This document shows positions 35,221 through 43,967 of a stretch of DNA of 64,000 nt, in pieces. The position numbers were made by a program, and so were the translations under genes. Every line of letters starts with the position of its first letter. Position 1 is the first letter of the stretch. Location: contig NZ_KB903598.1 of the NCBI RefSeq assembly GCF_000379805.1, forward strand, positions 142,232 through 206,231, read 5' to 3'. The stretch is from Lewinella cohaerens DSM 23179 (GTDB lineage Bacteria > Bacteroidota > Bacteroidia > Chitinophagales > Saprospiraceae). Below the pieces are notes generated by a model, which saw only the letters and a list, made by a program, of their open reading frames with translations, was not told where the DNA came from and searched no databases.

Positions 35221-36372
35221 TTAGGCGGTGGTCAAGGCATAATGGAAAATAGCATTGACATTAGAGGTTGGGCGTGGCATATCTTCTCGATCTAGAATAT
35301 GTACCGTTCCTCCTTGCTTAGTGACAGCTAGGGCTAAGTCGTTGAGGAGAGGTTGGCTATCCTGTTTACGGCTGTGGTGCAACTCAATAGTATGAGTCGC
35401 AGGAGTGTATTTTCCCCAAGTTTCTTGATTGTGAACCAAGAACAAGGTTTTTACCTGTCCGGCCATTGCCGCAGGTATAATGGTTTGAATATCGAAAGTC
35501 GCTGTCTCTTTTGCGAGCGCTAATTCAAAGCTGTCTTTTTCTTCCTGATCAGCTGCTATATATTGAGGCATCAACAGTTCGTAAGACTTTTCATGAATTT
35601 TCAGCATTTCCTCATTTTCAGCATTTCCCTCAATGAAATCATCTACAAGATGAGGGTAAGTGTTGATTTTGCGATAGAGCCCTGCAAGTGCAGGTGTCGA
35701 ATAAAGTACCAATGGTGTTTTATCATCATCACAGCTCATGGTTTCAATACCTTTGTCTACTCGGCGTAGGTATTCTTCCAAGCGGATGTTTTGCACATCA
35801 TTTCCGGCTCCTTGCCCGTGAAATACAGCATTCTCTCCACTACCGCTATGGTGCTGTAAAGTGCTTTCCTCTTCGTAGTAACGTAATATTTCAGCAAGGT
35901 TCTCTGGGAAGTCACTATTCTTTTCCAACTCGGCAAAGGTATAATCTGTTCCTTCAAAAACCCGCACTTGGTTTTGGCTCAGCGCGAGCGTATAAAACTT
36001 ATGGTTATTATTAATCAATGGTAATAAAGGCAATAGATAAAGTTGATCACCGATGAATTGATAACTGTCTATTTCTAGTGGAAGGGTATAGAAAACTGTT
36101 TTTTCATCATAAATAAATACGGCCAAGGTGTCAGAAAGGTGGCGCCAAAATTTTTCTTCTTGAAGTTTAGCTTCTGCTTCTTTCAAAGTCTTATTGACTT
36201 CTTGGTCACTTAATCCTAATTCTGCTAAAGCTACCCGAACCTGACTAAGGCTGTTTTTATAACGGATTTTATCTTTCTGAATGCCATTTAAACGATGGGT
36301 AGGTAAGTAAAAAGAGATACAGTTGTGACTATTTACCGTGATTAGTTGATTTAAAATTTCTTGGTCTATCAT
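35221..36372 (-). CDS. Bacterial eRF1-like (baeRF) family protein
   Basis: 383 codons. The sequence shows the three-part layout of the bacterial archaeo-eukaryotic release-factor-like families: an N-terminal SFYLPTHRLNGIQKDKIRYKN segment, a middle NNHKFYTLALSQNQVRVFEG strand pair typical of an eRF1 domain 2, HGQGAGNDVQNIRLEEYLRR (the HGQG motif, approximately residues 178-197) and a C-terminal L7Ae-like domain (AMAGQVKTLFLVHNQETWGK). These proteins are thought to rescue or modify ribosomes during stress; direct evidence is scarce. In this window it sits among stress genes and carries a one-base variant of the shared promoter element. Confidence 0.7.
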   Translation of the reverse strand: MIDQEILNQLITVNSHNCISFYLPTHRLNGIQKDKIRYKNSLSQVRVALAELGLSDQEVNKTLKEAEAKLQEEKFWRHLSDTLAVFIYDEKTVFYTLPLEIDSYQFIGDQLYLLPLLPLINNNHKFYTLALSQNQVRVFEGTDYTFAELEKNSDFPENLAEILRYYEEESTLQHHSGSGENAVFHGQGAGNDVQNIRLEEYLRRVDKGIETMSCDDDKTPLVLYSTPALAGLYRKINTYPHLVDDFIEGNAENEEMLKIHEKSYELLMPQYIAADQEEKDSFELALAKETATFDIQTIIPAAMAGQVKTLFLVHNQETWGKYTPATHTIELHHSRKQDSQPLLNDLALAVTKQGGTVHILDREDMPRPTSNVNAIFHYALTTA

Positions 36373-36389
36373 ATTTGTTTTTTTTCTTT

Positions 36390-36418
36390 TGAAACAAGAA
36401 TTTAAGACGGTATGTTTG
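36390..36418 (-). promoter_or_regulatory. CAAACA-N17-GTT variant promoter element, baeRF-like gene
   Basis: On the minus strand: CAAACA (36418-36413), exactly 17 bases, GTTTCA (36395-36390), 17 bases before the ATG at 36372. One mismatch in the first box. Confidence 0.5.
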
Positions 36419-36532
36419 GTGGTTTTGTCAGAAATAATAGTAGGTTTTTATTTTGCGTGTACTGAGTTTTATTTCAATATTTAATAGTGTATGTTATATG
36501 TGTACAGGTCGTTTGATACCGGGTGTGATCAT

Positions 36533-36569
36533 AAAAAAAGCTTCAAGGAATAATCCTTAAAGCTTTTTT
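36533..36569 (-). terminator. Terminator of the ytxH-like gene
   Basis: AAAAAAAGCTT...AAGG pairs with CCTT...AAGCTTTTTT across an ATAAT loop (36533-36569), a strong A/T-flanked hairpin that can terminate on both strands, 25 bases after the gene. Confidence 0.8.
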
Positions 36570-36593
36570 GTGAACATCATTGCTGTGCTACCT

Positions 36594-36974
36594 TTATACG
36601 ATAGCCTCAGTTGAGTTTTTTACATTTTTTCGGGCTGTTGAGATACCACGCTTGAGCTTACTTTCTGTTCGCTCTACAGCTTCTTCTGCCTGATCTGCTA
36701 CTTCGTCTACACCGCTAGTGAACTTGTTTTTCACGACAGTAGCTGCATGCTGAACAGCTTCTTTACTTTGGTCGATGTATTCGTTGGCCGTTGAGCTGAG
36801 GTTTTCTGCCTGCGTTTTCAGATAATCAGTAGCTTGATTGGTATATTCTACAGCTGAAGTTTGTACTTCTTTACGAACCCGGCGGCCGTGGTTTGAATTT
36901 AACCAATATCCGGCTAAAGCACCTGCTAACAATCCGAATCCTAATTTCCAATTTTGATTTTTTCGGTCTGACAT
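36594..36974 (-). CDS. YtxH domain stress protein
   Basis: 126 codons. N-terminal segment WKLGFGLLAGALAGYWLNSN is the membrane helix of YtxH proteins, followed by GRRVRKE (the LxxPxSGxxxR-like turn) and a long amphipathic helix with regular KTQAENL, SKEAVQHAATV and AEEAVERTESKL heptads. Such proteins are general stress proteins in Firmicutes and Bacteroidota; the molecular role is unknown. Upstream lies an exact copy of the shared promoter element. Confidence 0.85.
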   Translation of the reverse strand: MSDRKNQNWKLGFGLLAGALAGYWLNSNHGRRVRKEVQTSAVEYTNQATDYLKTQAENLSSTANEYIDQSKEAVQHAATVVKNKFTSGVDEVADQAEEAVERTESKLKRGISTARKNVKNSTEAIV

Positions 36975-37031
36975 ATTTTAAACTAATTTTTATGGCTGTC
37001 AATAAAGACAGTAAATGTTGTTTTCTATTAC

Positions 37032-37060
37032 TGTAACCTCAAGGAATAAACAGATGTTCG
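37032..37060 (-). promoter_or_regulatory. CGAACA-N17-GTT promoter element, ytxH-like gene
   Basis: Minus strand: CGAACA (37060-37055), 17 bases, GTTACA (37037-37032), 57 bases before the ATG at 36974. Confidence 0.75.
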
Positions 37061-37096
37061 TTGTAAGGTTGGATTATTTGAATGTTAGAAAATAAA

Positions 37097-38221
37097 TTAC
37101 TCTTGGCGGCGGAAATAATTTAAAATGCGATAGCGGTCATCGTCATATTTTTCTCTAAATACATCTTCCCTTTGGTAAAGATCGTCGCGGAAAAGCTCAC
37201 TCACGGGTTGGAGGAGTTCTACGTTCGTCATGAAGATTTTTATTACAGCCATTATTGGAAGAGCAAGGATCATTCCGGCAATTCCCCACAAGGCACCGCC
37301 AATCAATAAGGCAAGGATTGCCACAAAAGGATTGATGCGCACGCTTTTCCCTACGACCTTGGGAGTAATGATATTCCCTTCAATGCTCTGAACGAAAATG
37401 TAAAAGATAATAACGGCCAGGGGATGCCATGTAAATCCATAATTGGCTAATGCATACATTGCTGGTAGCAAACCACCTAAGGTTGTGCCGATATAAGGAA
37501 TGATGGCTAAACAAGCTCCTAAAATTCCCCAAAACAATGCTAGTTCGATACCAATAATATACAACCCCAGGGTGTTGAGGCTTGCTAGAATAAGGATGAC
37601 AAGAAGTAGTCCATTCAAGTATTCTTTTGTGATTTTAACAACCTTGCGCATCATTAACCCCCCTTTTTTACGGGCGTCTTCATCAAATTGATAGAGTAGG
37701 AATTGGTAGAACGAAGTTCGGTAGAGCAATAGGAAGAAGACAAAAATCAAGCACAATAAGATAGATCCTAGCACATAAGCAGAAGAACCTAGTCCTGACG
37801 TAAGTATTTGTGTCGGAATGTCCGCCCAACTGGAGAGGTTGTCTGTGAGCCAGTCTTCTACTTGACTCCCTCTCATCCCTAAAAGGTTTCCAATGAGCCG
37901 AAAACCTTGCTGGAGCCCTTCATTGAGTTTTTTGCTGATGTCGTCAAAATTGCCAATAATTTTTCCCAATTGCATTCCAAAAAGGAGTATTAGACCAAAG
38001 ATCACGGAAAGCATGGATAGAATACTGAGAATAACGCCCCACATGCGGTTACCCGTCCTGTTTTCCAGCCAAGCTGAATATGGTTTGAGTAAAAATGCGA
38101 GAAAAGCAGAAAAAATGAGTGGCGCAAGGATAGGCTTGCCAATAATGATCAAATAACCAGATAGGATAATGCTTAGCAGGAATGCTGCAAAGCGTAGAAT
38201 GCTAAAGGTGAAGTGGTTCAT
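37097..38221 (-). CDS. AI-2E family transporter (PerM/YdgG-like)
   Basis: 374 codons with about eight hydrophobic segments. The family pattern is clear: ILRFAAFLLSIILSGYLIII at the start, PLIFSAFLAFLLKPYSAWLE, SYVLGSILLCLIFVFFLLLY, GILGACLAIIPYIGTTLGGL and the conserved end GALWGIAGMILALPIMAVIK. Members include TqsA-like exporters and sodium/proton antiporters, so the substrate is open. It starts 51 bases after the mscS-like gene and may be transcribed with it, or from its own weak copy of the shared element. Confidence 0.88.
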   Translation of the reverse strand: MNHFTFSILRFAAFLLSIILSGYLIIIGKPILAPLIFSAFLAFLLKPYSAWLENRTGNRMWGVILSILSMLSVIFGLILLFGMQLGKIIGNFDDISKKLNEGLQQGFRLIGNLLGMRGSQVEDWLTDNLSSWADIPTQILTSGLGSSAYVLGSILLCLIFVFFLLLYRTSFYQFLLYQFDEDARKKGGLMMRKVVKITKEYLNGLLLVILILASLNTLGLYIIGIELALFWGILGACLAIIPYIGTTLGGLLPAMYALANYGFTWHPLAVIIFYIFVQSIEGNIITPKVVGKSVRINPFVAILALLIGGALWGIAGMILALPIMAVIKIFMTNVELLQPVSELFRDDLYQREDVFREKYDDDRYRILNYFRRQE

Positions 38222-38242
38222 GGATGGGTGGTTGTTTATCCC

Positions 38243-38272
38243 TTAAACTCCTCTTTTAGGTCTATTTGTTCA
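38243..38272 (-). promoter_or_regulatory. Weak variant of the shared element, AI-2E gene
   Basis: Minus strand: TGAACA (38272-38267), 18-base spacer, GTTTAA (38248-38243). It differs in the first base and spacer length. Confidence 0.25.
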
Positions 38273-39202
38273 TTACCTGTGGTTATTAATTCTACCTGCT
38301 GTTACCTCTCTGGGCAGGGCATCGGCTATTTTTTCGCCCCCTTTGATTCCAAAGTCCAGGGTTCTTATTGGGAAAGGAATCATAATATCGTTTTCGTCAA
38401 ATGCCTTTTTAATGGCAATGATTGCATCACTCTGGGCTTTTAAGTAGTTTTTTTGACGATAATCGTCGATCCAAAACAGAAGGGTGAAGTTGATAGAGCT
38501 ACTCCCAAATTCATTGAAGAAAAGTTCTACCTCACTGCCTTTGGTGATTGTTACGGACCGTTCTATGGTCTTAATGGCTAGGTCACGAACCTTCTCCAAA
38601 TCATCCCCATAAGACACTCCGCAGCTTAGGTCAATACGTCGACGATTATTTGTACTGTAGTTTTTAAAAGGATTCTGATACGTGATCTTATTGGGAATAA
38701 TGACTTCCTGGCCCTGGAGTGTTTCTATGACGGTAGAGCGCAGGTTGATACTTTTAATGGTTCCAAAAAAATCGTTGCTTTCAACGAGATCCCCTAAATG
38801 AAATGAACGCTTTGTCGACATCATAATTCCGGAAAACAAGTTGACAATAGGGTCTTGCAATGCCAGGCCGATGGCTAAACCAGCGACCCCTGCACCTGCT
38901 AGCAAAGATTGTAATGCGGTATCCAACTGCAATATGCTTAGCACAATCATGATGACCATTAAGACAAAAACAGCGGTGAAAACACTTGATATTAAGCTGT
39001 TAACAGAGCGATTGTCAGAGAAGCGGGTAATAATTTTCTGAACATACTTATTGACGTAGCGTGCAAGGAATATACCAATCGCCAATACGATAGCTGCCAA
39101 AATGAGATTTGGAACAGCAACGACGATGCTGTTGACCCACCCTTCTAACTTTTCTGTCAGGTTATTAAAAGAGTTGTTGAATTGCTGCATCCAGTTCTGC
39201 AT
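38273..39202 (-). CDS. Small-conductance mechanosensitive channel (MscS family)
   Basis: 309 codons. Three membrane segments (about 27-50, 69-95, 100-125) end in the pore-lining GLAIGLALQDPIVNLFSGIM helix, followed by the beta domain GDLVESNDFFGTIKSINLRS and IPNKITYQNPFKNYST, then the cytoplasmic alpha/beta domain. MscS opens under membrane tension and releases osmolytes at hypo-osmotic shock. Divergent from dps; each of the two genes carries an exact copy of the shared promoter element in the 128-base gap. Confidence 0.95.
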   Translation of the reverse strand: MQNWMQQFNNSFNNLTEKLEGWVNSIVVAVPNLILAAIVLAIGIFLARYVNKYVQKIITRFSDNRSVNSLISSVFTAVFVLMVIMIVLSILQLDTALQSLLAGAGVAGLAIGLALQDPIVNLFSGIMMSTKRSFHLGDLVESNDFFGTIKSINLRSTVIETLQGQEVIIPNKITYQNPFKNYSTNNRRRIDLSCGVSYGDDLEKVRDLAIKTIERSVTITKGSEVELFFNEFGSSSINFTLLFWIDDYRQKNYLKAQSDAIIAIKKAFDENDIMIPFPIRTLDFGIKGGEKIADALPREVTAGRINNHR

Positions 39203-39232
39203 AGTTGGTTTTTACGGTTCTAATTATACTGA

Positions 39233-39261
39233 TGTAACTGGAAGATAGGGGAGCGTGTTCG
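39233..39261 (-). promoter_or_regulatory. CGAACA-N17-GTT promoter element, mscS-like gene
   Basis: Minus strand: CGAACA (39261-39256), 17 bases, GTTACA (39238-39233), 30 bases before the ATG at 39202. It is divergent from the dps element, with the two first boxes 21 bases apart. Confidence 0.75.
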
Positions 39262-39282
39262 CAGATTAAATTTATATTTTAA

Positions 39283-39311
39283 CGAACATGTTTTTAATAA
39301 TTGTGGTTGAA
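39283..39311 (+). promoter_or_regulatory. CGAACA-N17-GTT promoter element, dps
   Basis: CGAACA (39283-39288), 17 bases, GTTGAA (39306-39311), 20 bases before the dps ATG. An inverted repeat TAATTGT (39298-39304)/ACAATTA (39319-39325) overlaps it and could be an operator. Confidence 0.7.
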
Positions 39312-39330
39312 AAAGAAAACAATTATATAA

Positions 39331-39825
39331 ATGAATTATTTAGGATTAAGTCAGGAACAAGTTGCTAGTACAGGTAAATCACTGAATCAACTGTTGGCTA
39401 ATTATCAATTGTATTATCAGAATTTACGGAACTTTCATTGGAACATATCTGGTGAGAACTTTTTCGATCTACACGAGAAATTCGAAGATCTTTATGAAGA
39501 CGCGAGATTGAAAATTGATGAAATAGCTGAACGGTTACTGACCTTGCAGTTGCGCCCATTATCTACGACCTCCGCTTATCTTGAGTCAGCAAAAATCGAG
39601 GAAGCAGGTAAAGTGTTAGATAGCCACAAAATGGTGAAAATCATTCTTGAAAATCATAAAATACTTATCGCCGACATGCGTACGATTATCAGTCGTGCTG
39701 GTGAAATTGATGATGAAGGTACTATTGATATGATTGGTGGTTTCCTTAGTGAAATAGAGAAAAAGAGTTGGATGTTGGATGCTTGGCATTCACGCAGCAG
39801 GAAAAGTTTTCCAGTTGAAGTATAA
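39331..39825 (+). CDS. dps: Dps-family DNA-binding ferritin-like protein
   Basis: 164 codons. The Dps ferroxidase site is visible: NLRNFHWNISGENFFDLHEK (His and the second ligands) and FEDLYEDARLKIDEIAERLL. Length and four-helix arrangement are normal. Dps forms dodecamers that oxidise and store iron using peroxide and protect DNA under starvation and oxidative stress. Expression from the shared stress element fits. Followed by a strong terminator. Confidence 0.93.
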   Translation: MNYLGLSQEQVASTGKSLNQLLANYQLYYQNLRNFHWNISGENFFDLHEKFEDLYEDARLKIDEIAERLLTLQLRPLSTTSAYLESAKIEEAGKVLDSHKMVKIILENHKILIADMRTIISRAGEIDDEGTIDMIGGFLSEIEKKSWMLDAWHSRSRKSFPVEV

Positions 39826-39890
39826 CCCGCATCTATACCTCCATTGGCGAGCGATGTTAATCTAGGTCTTTAGATTACATGAAAATAATA

Positions 39891-39930
39891 AAGTGGTCTT
39901 GCCCTGAATATTGGGCTGGCCACTTTTTTT
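39891..39930 (+). terminator. Terminator of dps
   Basis: AAGTGG...GCCC (39891-39904) pairs with GGGC...CCACTT (39913-39924 region), ending in seven T at 39924-39930. Confidence 0.85.
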
Positions 39931-39948
39931 ACCCTAAAAAATATACAA

Positions 39949-40476
39949 ATGGAAATTTTAAATGAAAATGATCTCATTAGGAATGTACGAAATGAATATG
40001 CAGATCGAAAAAAAGTAAGCGATGGTACCCGGAGCGATTTTTACCAAAAAGCAATCTTTTTGGGGCTTGGATCAGGTGCTTTGATGAGCTTCTTTTTGGC
40101 AACCTCTGGTTTTTATATTACTGGCGAAAGTGCCGGGATAGGTTTTGTTAAATACTTGGTACTAGCCGCAGCGCTGGGGGTAATATTATCACAAGTGAAA
40201 CGTAGAACGCCGGTAGGGAAAACCTTTAAAAATGGAATTGTTGTTGGTATGTTATTGTCTTTGGTTTCTGCCGTAACAGTAGCACTTTTGACTATTATTG
40301 TCAACACTATTGTTGCCCCTGCTACGATCCATTCTTATTCTGAGCAAGGTGCTGGAATGCCGATTAGTAATATTGTTTTGGCAGGTGTTACCTTTGTTGA
40401 AGGGCTTGTTGCTGGTCTGATTTTGACATTTATCTGGCTGCAAATCCTCAAAGATCGTCGTAGTCCCAAAGGTTAA
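39949..40476 (+). CDS. Four-span membrane protein (DUF4199-like)
   Basis: 175 codons. Four membrane segments (KAIFLGLGSGALMSFFLATS, FVKYLVLAAALGVILSQ, GIVVGMLLSLVSAVTVALLT and VLAGVTFVEGLVAGLILTFI) with RTPVGKTFKNGI between the second and third, a layout seen in DUF4199 proteins of Bacteroidota. The acidic N-terminus is cytoplasmic. Function unknown. It follows the dps terminator, so it needs its own promoter, which I could not identify. Confidence 0.65.
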   Translation: MEILNENDLIRNVRNEYADRKKVSDGTRSDFYQKAIFLGLGSGALMSFFLATSGFYITGESAGIGFVKYLVLAAALGVILSQVKRRTPVGKTFKNGIVVGMLLSLVSAVTVALLTIIVNTIVAPATIHSYSEQGAGMPISNIVLAGVTFVEGLVAGLILTFIWLQILKDRRSPKG

Positions 40477-40512
40477 AATTTGTTTTACGACTTTTCTGTG
40501 CAAAACAAGTTC

Positions 40513-41586
40513 TTAGGACTCTGACACTACCGCTAGCCCTTCCTCGATCCGCTCATCTGATAGCTGCCAATCTTTTTTGTTGGGTTGCTCCATTTTTAGC
40601 TTTTCAGGGCTGAGAGCGGCAGTAGTTAGTGCTAATTGTACAAAAATGGGAAAGTGGTCGGAGCCCATTGCCGGCATTCGTTCAATGCCAATGAGGCGAA
40701 AATTCGAACTACAGAATATTTGGTCGATAGGGATTCTCATTAATGGAATCTTAGCGTGGAAAGTAGGCATGATTCCACGCCCCCTACGGGGGTCAAGCAG
40801 TCTGCTAATTTTCTGAAACGCAGTAGTTAAGTTGCTCCAGGCAACATCATTCATGTCTCCAAGGACAATACATGGCGAATCAGCTGCCCTTACTTCCTTC
40901 GCAATTAGCAATAGTTCAGCATCTTTGGGCGCTTTGCTGGCACTGTAAGCGGGGTAGGGAGGAATAGGGTGTACACCAAACATCCTGATTTTATATTTTT
41001 CGTTAATATTGATGGTTGCTCGTATAGAAGGGACGCCTTCTTTGATCAAGCTTTTTACGCTTATCTCTTCAAGAGGATGTCGAGCATATATACACATCCC
41101 GTAAGTGTTCTCCAAGGGAACTTCTCTGTGATAGGGGTAAATGTCTTTGATTTCCTGGAGCTGCTCGACCCACCAATCATTGGTTTCGCAAAGTAATACA
41201 AGGTCTGGCTGTTTATCCTTGACGAGTTGGATAAATGGCCGGCACTTTTGATTGAATTGATAGACATTCCAAATGAGTAGAGAGAGTGTTGTTTGGACTT
41301 CTACTGTCTCGTCCAAATCCAAGAGCTGTTTTTGGCCCCAATGGGTATAAGGGCGGATAATCCGGAATATCAACACGTTGTTCGTCAGCATGAGGATTGC
41401 AAAAATAATAGCCCATATCTCTGATCCGAAGGTGGCGAGTACAACAAGTGTAGTAAACACTTGCAGGTAAATAATCTGGATGCGCGGGTACGTGAAAATG
41501 TTAAATAGCCAGCTATTGCTAGGGAAGAGTGGAAAAATCATTGCCACTAGGCAAAAAGCAACAAGTAGGGTAGTTATCCAGACCAT
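40513..41586 (-). CDS. Membrane-anchored endonuclease/exonuclease/phosphatase (EEP) family protein
   Basis: 357 codons. Residues 1-78 contain three membrane segments (MVWITTLLVAFCLVAMIFPL, IYLQVFTTLVVLATFG, IWAIIFAILMLTNNVLIF). Residues about 100-335 are an EEP domain with all core motifs: IWNVYQFN, LLCETND (Glu134), VHPIPP, IVLGDMND (Asp and Asn ligands), IDQIF and GSDHFPI. Metal-dependent phosphodiesterase or phosphatase facing the periplasm or cytoplasm depending on topology; substrate (nucleic acid, lipid or inositol phosphate) unknown. Convergent with the preceding membrane-protein gene. Confidence 0.88.
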   Translation of the reverse strand: MVWITTLLVAFCLVAMIFPLFPSNSWLFNIFTYPRIQIIYLQVFTTLVVLATFGSEIWAIIFAILMLTNNVLIFRIIRPYTHWGQKQLLDLDETVEVQTTLSLLIWNVYQFNQKCRPFIQLVKDKQPDLVLLCETNDWWVEQLQEIKDIYPYHREVPLENTYGMCIYARHPLEEISVKSLIKEGVPSIRATININEKYKIRMFGVHPIPPYPAYSASKAPKDAELLLIAKEVRAADSPCIVLGDMNDVAWSNLTTAFQKISRLLDPRRGRGIMPTFHAKIPLMRIPIDQIFCSSNFRLIGIERMPAMGSDHFPIFVQLALTTAALSPEKLKMEQPNKKDWQLSDERIEEGLAVVSES

Positions 41587-41635
41587 TTTTTGATAGGCTT
41601 ATTATGTCTTTTCTTAATCAACAAAACTTAGGATG

Positions 41636-43783
41636 TTACTTCAAAATTATTATTTTTTTGTTCACACTTTTGAGTGATTGTTGATCTGTGATCTCTAACC
41701 AATAAATACCGTTGTCAAAATCAGAGACATTAAGCTGAGGTTGTAAGTTTTCGGATCGTATCAGCCTACCGTATGCGTCAAAAAAATTGTAGGTCAAACC
41801 TTCCAAACGTTCAACGTCAATTTTAAGCAATCCACTTGTTGGATTTGGGTAAATGGCGATTTCTATTTTAGAAATATCAGCCAGGTTAGTAATCAAATCT
41901 CCATCTTCGCAATCTTCGTCAATCCCATTATTGGGTATTTCAATTCCATCAGGATTGATATCATTGTTTTCGTCATCACAGTCCAAGTTGTTATCTACAA
42001 AACCAGGCGGAATATCACAGGAGAAAAGTTCCGTATTGGGGTTTCCAAAACCATCCAAGTCGGCATCTGCATAATAAGGTAACATCGCCGGATTCTCTAA
42101 GATAGACATGCTGGCAGCAATTCCAAGACTGGTATTATAATAAGAACCACTCCCTGTGTTTTCAAGTCGGGTCGCTTTGACCATATAAGTATAGTCTGTA
42201 AAAGGTTGAATACAAGGATCCACGAAAGTTGTTTGTTGTAAAAATTCTGATAGAATTTCCCAATCACCGTCATTTGTTTTTCGATAAACAAAGTATCCAT
42301 TCTCTGCCTCAATACTTGCCTCCCAGCTAAGATGCATATCACCATCGGTAAAGGTGAGCAACAGGTTAGCTGCTGGTTTCATTGGATGTAATCTAAGGGT
42401 GGGATCCCCCATTAATGCAACATGTGTTGAGTGAGCACCAAAGCCTTGGTTGTAATTAAAACTCATAGCGTTCTGAGATTCCATAGCGCAAAAGCCAATA
42501 TGCTTTCCCAATGCCATTCGGTACAGATGCCAGACAGGTCTTCCTGCCCAGGCATTGGTTAGTACATCGCCGCTGGCAAGTGCTGATCTCAAAAAGTTGT
42601 TTTGGCTGTCCCAGTCTCCAAAATAACTTCCAAAATTCATTGTAAATACGGTTTGAATATCTTTAGATGCCCAGAGGTTTGCCGTATTCCCAATGCCTCC
42701 TGCACTAGAATAAGAACCTGGGCCACAAGCATAAGAACAAAGGTATGCTGCGGTATCAAGTACTACGTCGTAATTGCCAGAAGAGACATTGTCTGCCCCA
42801 AACATAGGAACAAAGCTGCGCCAGCCACTTTGACCAAACCCTTCGTCAAAAGAAGCAAAATTGTTCTCAATAATTGCTCTACGAGGGATGTCCTTATTCC
42901 CTATTCTGAATTCATGATTTTTATTGAGATAATTTCTGGTTAGTTCTATTTCGTCGTCTGTAAAAGCTGGAAGGTTGTGAAAATCTACTCTTCCTACTTC
43001 AATTTCAACGAGCCCTGGAATTGCAGTTTGATCAAATTTACCATCTCCGGGGATGTTTTTATTTTGATCTCTGGAGGGCGTTGTATTATTTACAAAACTA
43101 TCCGTCCAGTTACCGTCCATTTCTGCATAGTAAGTATCTGCTGACCAAGCACCCTGGTGATTAGTATGGCCGTCGTAAGCAGAATTTCCTGAATAAGGAA
43201 CTGCAACTCGACCTAGTATGAGGAGTGCTTGAGAGTTGGTATAGTCATCATTGTACCAAGCCTGAATCAATGCTTTTACGTCTACGACTCCGAGAGACCT
43301 TGATACATTTATGGTGTCGACAAACCACCCGTCCATCGTTAAATCCAATATTAATTGGTCTATCTCGATTTGTAAAGGAACAGCTAGCGTGTCATCAATG
43401 GCAATCAAGCATCTACCCCGATCATGTATCGCCGGTATTTCTATGCCAGAATAAATCAAACCCATTCCGGGAACCTCACCTGGAGTTGTTTTATCTAATT
43501 GAAAGCCATATAGTTGGCCAGGAGTAAGTATTCCAACCGCATATTCATTGATTGTCCCATCAACATCTCCGATTAGATTAGTTGTAATGGTTGGGCCATA
43601 CTCAAATTCGCTAATCTCATATTGAGAAGCTAAAGGATCAGAAATCCATCTCAGAACACTTTGGTTACTGGTGGGATCGAACTCAAGCCATACCGGCACT
43701 GATTTTGTTAAATCCGATTGCACTTGCGAGAAAGCGGAGGAAGAAATCATTAATAAAAAGCAAAAGGCGTAGATATCTTTCAT
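41636..43783 (-). CDS. Gingipain-like (C25) T9SS-exported protein, probably without catalytic dyad
   Basis: 715 codons from ATG 43783 (MKDIYAFCFLLMISSSAFSQ signal peptide); the frame to 43819 adds 12 residues that spoil the signal. The region of about residues 120-470 resembles the C25 fold: LILGRVAVPYSG, WSADTYYAEMDGNW (213-226), EVGRVDFHNLPAF and the closing ALMGDPTLRL (456-465). At the positions where gingipains have catalytic His-Gly and Cys, I see YACGPGSYSS and TMNFGSYFGD, so activity is doubtful. A fibronectin-like domain, a Ca-binding MopE-like unit (YYADADLDGFGN, CDDENNDINPDG) and a C-terminal YPNPTSGLLKIDV...GIYWLEI T9SS sorting domain follow. Downstream of the glycosidase gene. Confidence 0.75.
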   Translation of the reverse strand: MKDIYAFCFLLMISSSAFSQVQSDLTKSVPVWLEFDPTSNQSVLRWISDPLASQYEISEFEYGPTITTNLIGDVDGTINEYAVGILTPGQLYGFQLDKTTPGEVPGMGLIYSGIEIPAIHDRGRCLIAIDDTLAVPLQIEIDQLILDLTMDGWFVDTINVSRSLGVVDVKALIQAWYNDDYTNSQALLILGRVAVPYSGNSAYDGHTNHQGAWSADTYYAEMDGNWTDSFVNNTTPSRDQNKNIPGDGKFDQTAIPGLVEIEVGRVDFHNLPAFTDDEIELTRNYLNKNHEFRIGNKDIPRRAIIENNFASFDEGFGQSGWRSFVPMFGADNVSSGNYDVVLDTAAYLCSYACGPGSYSSAGGIGNTANLWASKDIQTVFTMNFGSYFGDWDSQNNFLRSALASGDVLTNAWAGRPVWHLYRMALGKHIGFCAMESQNAMSFNYNQGFGAHSTHVALMGDPTLRLHPMKPAANLLLTFTDGDMHLSWEASIEAENGYFVYRKTNDGDWEILSEFLQQTTFVDPCIQPFTDYTYMVKATRLENTGSGSYYNTSLGIAASMSILENPAMLPYYADADLDGFGNPNTELFSCDIPPGFVDNNLDCDDENNDINPDGIEIPNNGIDEDCEDGDLITNLADISKIEIAIYPNPTSGLLKIDVERLEGLTYNFFDAYGRLIRSENLQPQLNVSDFDNGIYWLEITDQQSLKSVNKKIIILK

Positions 43784-43967
43784 GTTCAAATATGATATTC
43801 GCTTAACTTGTAAATACAAGTAAGCGCTTGTTGGGAGATTTCATTTGGTAAAAACAAATACCCCAAGTTTAAGAAAAGAGATGCATATACGAGTACCTTT
43901 ATTTAGGTGATGAACAGCGCTGAAAACCAACTAGCGACCAAATTTCCTGCATTTGGTGTGGTGTCGA

